7,319 bases of DNA from Bacillota bacterium (lineage in GTDB: Bacteria > Bacillota > Clostridia > Lachnospirales > Lachnospiraceae). Shown here one piece after another: positions 6,929 through 7,319 of this stretch. The notes below the pieces were generated by a model, which saw only the letters and a program-made list of their open reading frames with translations, did no database searches and had not been told where the DNA came from. The stretch lies in contig JAEZXP010000250.1 in NCBI GenBank assembly GCA_023419655.1, positions 1 to 7,319 of the forward strand, given 5' to 3'. The translations under genes and the position numbers were made by a program. Each line of letters starts with the position of its first letter. Within the stretch, counting starts at the first letter, position 1.

Positions 6929-6957
6929 AGATTACCAGATTTATACTGGAATGTCAA
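6929..6957 (-). promoter_or_regulatory. Sigma-A-like promoter of the peptide operon
   Basis: On the minus strand a consensus -35 TTGACA (6952-6957) is separated by exactly 17 bp from the -10 TAATCT (6929-6934). Upstream of the -35 lies an A-rich stretch on the minus strand (about 6961-6990, runs of A separated by GT) like an UP element. Transcription would begin near 6922, giving a leader of about 100 nt before the exporter ATG. The spacer holds a short inverted repeat CCAG-N7-CTGG (6935-6949), and GGAGATTAATTCC (6910-6922) at the start site is nearly palindromic; either could bind a regulator. Confidence 0.65.
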
Positions 6958-7149
6958 TCCAATTTACTTACTTTTTTACCTTTTTAACCTATTTTATTCC
7001 ATATTGTTGCGTAATCACCTATGATTCACGACAAATATTTACTCTGATATACAGCATTTTTTTAGTTTTTATAATTTCCGTAGCATATACGTCGAAAGAT
7101 ATTAACAGGGTTACAATCACCGCATGATTTTTAGTGATGCAATACATAA

Positions 7150-7166
7150 ATTACCGTATAGGTAAT
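7150..7166. promoter_or_regulatory. Inverted repeat ATTACC-N5-GGTAAT upstream of dedA-like gene
   Basis: Perfect 6-bp arms flank GTATA and end where a TATATT sequence (7166-7171, a possible plus-strand -10) begins, about 40 bp before the dedA-like ATG. Overlap with a -10-like element suits a repressor operator. The proposed -10 has no good -35, so the promoter itself is unproven. Confidence 0.35.
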
Positions 7167-7203
7167 ATATTGTTACATAAGCAGAAGAACGGAGGAGGAT
7201 TGG

Positions 7204-7319
7204 ATGAGTTTTCTTTCGAATTTGATTTATGAATATGGATTGGTTGCTATGTTTCTTATCATTATGCTGGAATATGCCTGTTTCCCGGTGTCCAGCGAAA
7301 TTGTACTGCCCCTTTCGGG
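7204..7319 (+). CDS. DedA-family membrane protein, N-terminal fragment
   Basis: The 38 codons before the window edge read MSFLSNLIYEYGLVAMFLII and continue with EYACFPVSSEIVLPLS. A short amphipathic start, a hydrophobic segment and an E-x3-FP-x3-E motif are typical of DedA (SNARE-associated/VTT) proteins. These are multi-pass membrane proteins linked to phospholipid carrier recycling and to envelope and antimicrobial-peptide stress. GGAGGAGG (7191-7198) lies 5 nt before the ATG. It is transcribed divergently from the peptide operon and is probably flanking chromosome rather than part of the cluster, although a link to peptide resistance cannot be excluded. The remaining gene lies outside the window. 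Confidence 0.8.
   Translation, partial: MSFLSNLIYEYGLVAMFLIIMLEYACFPVSSEIVLPLS

Larger units (their letters stand above)
6841..7203. other. Divergent intergenic region between the peptide operon and dedA-like gene
   Basis: This A/T-rich stretch of about 360 bp separates two divergent genes. It contains the minus-strand operon promoter and leader (6843-6957), an A-tract-rich segment (6961-6990), and the inverted repeat upstream of the plus-strand gene (7150-7166). I found no tRNA, transposon end or credible small gene. The only open frame of note (7019-7147, minus, 42 codons) has no ribosome binding site. No clear plus-strand -35/-10 pair was found. Confidence 0.6.

Noticed and set aside
6935..6949. 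CCAG-N7-CTGG as a MerR-type operator
   Set aside because: MerR-type promoters usually have a 19-20 bp spacer; this one is the standard 17 bp, and no MerR gene is present.
7019..7147. 42-codon minus-strand open frame in the intergenic region
   Set aside because: It has no ribosome binding site, no recognisable composition or motif, and lies in A/T-rich regulatory sequence.

Overview
The window looks like low-to-moderate G+C Firmicute DNA. Strong AGGAGG-type ribosome binding sites precede nearly every gene, promoters are vegetative sigma-A-like, and the protein families point to Clostridia (Lachnospiraceae or Clostridiaceae-like). This is inference from content; no taxonomic marker gene is present.

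The core, about 6960 down to 1982 on the minus strand, reads as one peptide natural-product (RiPP) operon. In transcription order it holds: a sigma-A-like promoter (about 6929-6957); a half-size ABC exporter (5081-6820); a radical SAM/SPASM peptide maturase resembling the CcpM family (3625-5031); a TIGR04066-type peptide maturation protein (2609-3628); a small acyl-carrier-related protein (2341-2598); and a 60-residue peptide with six cysteines in 13 residues (2028-2210), which is the likely substrate. A 15-bp hairpin (1982-2019) closes the unit. This gene set matches what I recall as the clostridial 'Clo7bot' Cys-rich peptide system. Its modified product is, to my knowledge, not well defined. 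In the expected scheme the maturase installs radical-derived crosslinks on the Cys-rich core, TIGR04066 and the carrier-like protein assist in an unknown way, and the ABC protein exports the product. No leader peptidase is visible: the ABC protein has no C39 domain and no separate protease lies in the window.

Left of the hairpin, 1-1827 on the minus strand is a long open frame running off the window edge. It encodes an FtsX/MacB-type ABC permease with a large extracytoplasmic domain. It has its own extended -10 promoter and a nearby palindrome, so it is probably a separate transcription unit. It could be self-protection or an unrelated efflux or envelope system.

On the right, 6841-7203 is a divergent intergenic region carrying the operon promoter. 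It is followed by the start of a plus-strand DedA-family membrane protein (7204 to the window end), which has an inverted repeat upstream.

The main points of interest are the peptide precursor at the distal end of its operon with a long C-terminal tail after the Cys core, a carrier-like protein with Thr where the phosphopantetheine Ser is expected, and a terminator whose wobble pairs show which strand it serves.
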